Positions 63,837 to 64,000 of a DNA stretch of 64,000 nt are shown piece after piece. The notes under the pieces were generated by a model that did no database searches, was not told the origin of the DNA, and saw nothing but the letters and a program-made list of their open reading frames with translations. How positions within the stretch are numbered: position 1 is the first letter of the stretch; each line of letters opens with the position of its first letter. The DNA comes from Planctomycetota bacterium (GTDB taxonomy: Bacteria > Planctomycetota > UBA1135 > GCA-002686595), in contig JADYYP010000010.1 in the NCBI GenBank assembly GCA_020853575.1, positions 1 to 64,000 of the forward strand, given 5' to 3'. A program made the translations under genes and the position numbers.

Positions 63837-64000
63837 CGACGTTTCCTCCTGCGCCACGCTCGCGCCGAGTTCCCGCTCCTCCCCCCACTGGACGCGACCT
63901 CCGAGGCCGGCGTCGATGCGCCGCATCCTTCGGTTGCGTGAGTCACCAAACTGAAATCCGAGGCTCCCGCCCGGCGTCCGCGCACCACGGAGCGACTGGA

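Overview
The window is GC-rich, densely coded DNA, most likely from an uncultured Planctomycetota bacterium. Three secreted proteins share a C-terminal domain of about 140 residues of a kind I associate with planctomycete secretomes. There is also a paired DUF1549-like/DUF1501-like gene set, a large number of multihaem c-type cytochromes, and several large single-gene secreted proteins. Placement below phylum cannot be done from this sequence alone.

Layout. 1-7237: transposase remnant, then a loose set of genes (P-domain secreted protein, YCII-like lipoprotein, unknown membrane-anchored protein, GT39-type membrane glycosyltransferase, hemerythrin). 7472-14962 (+): pyruvate:ferredoxin oxidoreductase (nifJ), a dihydroorotate dehydrogenase-like protein, and a three-gene quinol-oxidoreductase module (tetrahaem lipoprotein, 4x[4Fe-4S] Tat protein, NrfD-like membrane protein). 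15055-17818: a WD40-like secreted propeller and a lipoprotein. 17896-27872 (-): a respiratory block with a HEAT-like anchored protein, a c554-like tetrahaem protein, a Rieske protein, a cytochrome b6-like protein, a second cytochrome-b-complex membrane protein, a 9-haem cytochrome, a NapC-anchored 17/18-haem cytochrome and a 21-haem CbcL-like cytochrome with a b-type membrane domain. 28135-33669 (-): a porin-cytochrome conduit (beta-barrel porin, 13-haem lipoprotein, OmcA/MtrC-type decahaem lipoprotein). 33770-37015: a divergent sigma54 response regulator and a V4R-PAS histidine kinase. 37033-45917 (-): a tight nine-gene operon with the upper benzoyl-CoA pathway (had, oah, dch, bcrCBAD, an SDR, a GNAT). 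46096-46791 (-): a Crp/Fnr regulator. 46937-63836: secreted repeat proteins, a 1289-residue decahaem/propeller/EF-hand protein with its DUF1501-like and DUF1549-like partners, a MASE1 hybrid kinase, an MFS-PlsC-acyl-ligase fusion and a thrombospondin-type-3 protein.

How the parts may work together (inference). Aromatic acids activated to benzoyl-CoA would be dearomatised by the ATP-dependent class I benzoyl-CoA reductase. This enzyme needs low-potential ferredoxin, which the nearby NifJ could supply. Electrons released further down the pathway would enter the quinone pool and leave it through the NrfD module, the Rieske/cytochrome b complex or the CbcL-like protein. They would cross the periplasm on multihaem cytochromes and exit through the porin conduit to an extracellular acceptor. 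Eighty-eight CXXCH motifs in eight cytochrome genes, plus one CX4CH, support an electron-export lifestyle.

Three sigma54-type -24/-12 elements lie in front of the NrfD module, the HEAT/c554/Rieske block and the porin operon. A sigma54 response regulator with its kinase sits beside the last of these. This suggests one regulatory circuit for the whole electron-export chain. I regard the combination of dearomatising reductase, extracellular electron conduit and shared sigma54 control as the most interesting system in the window.
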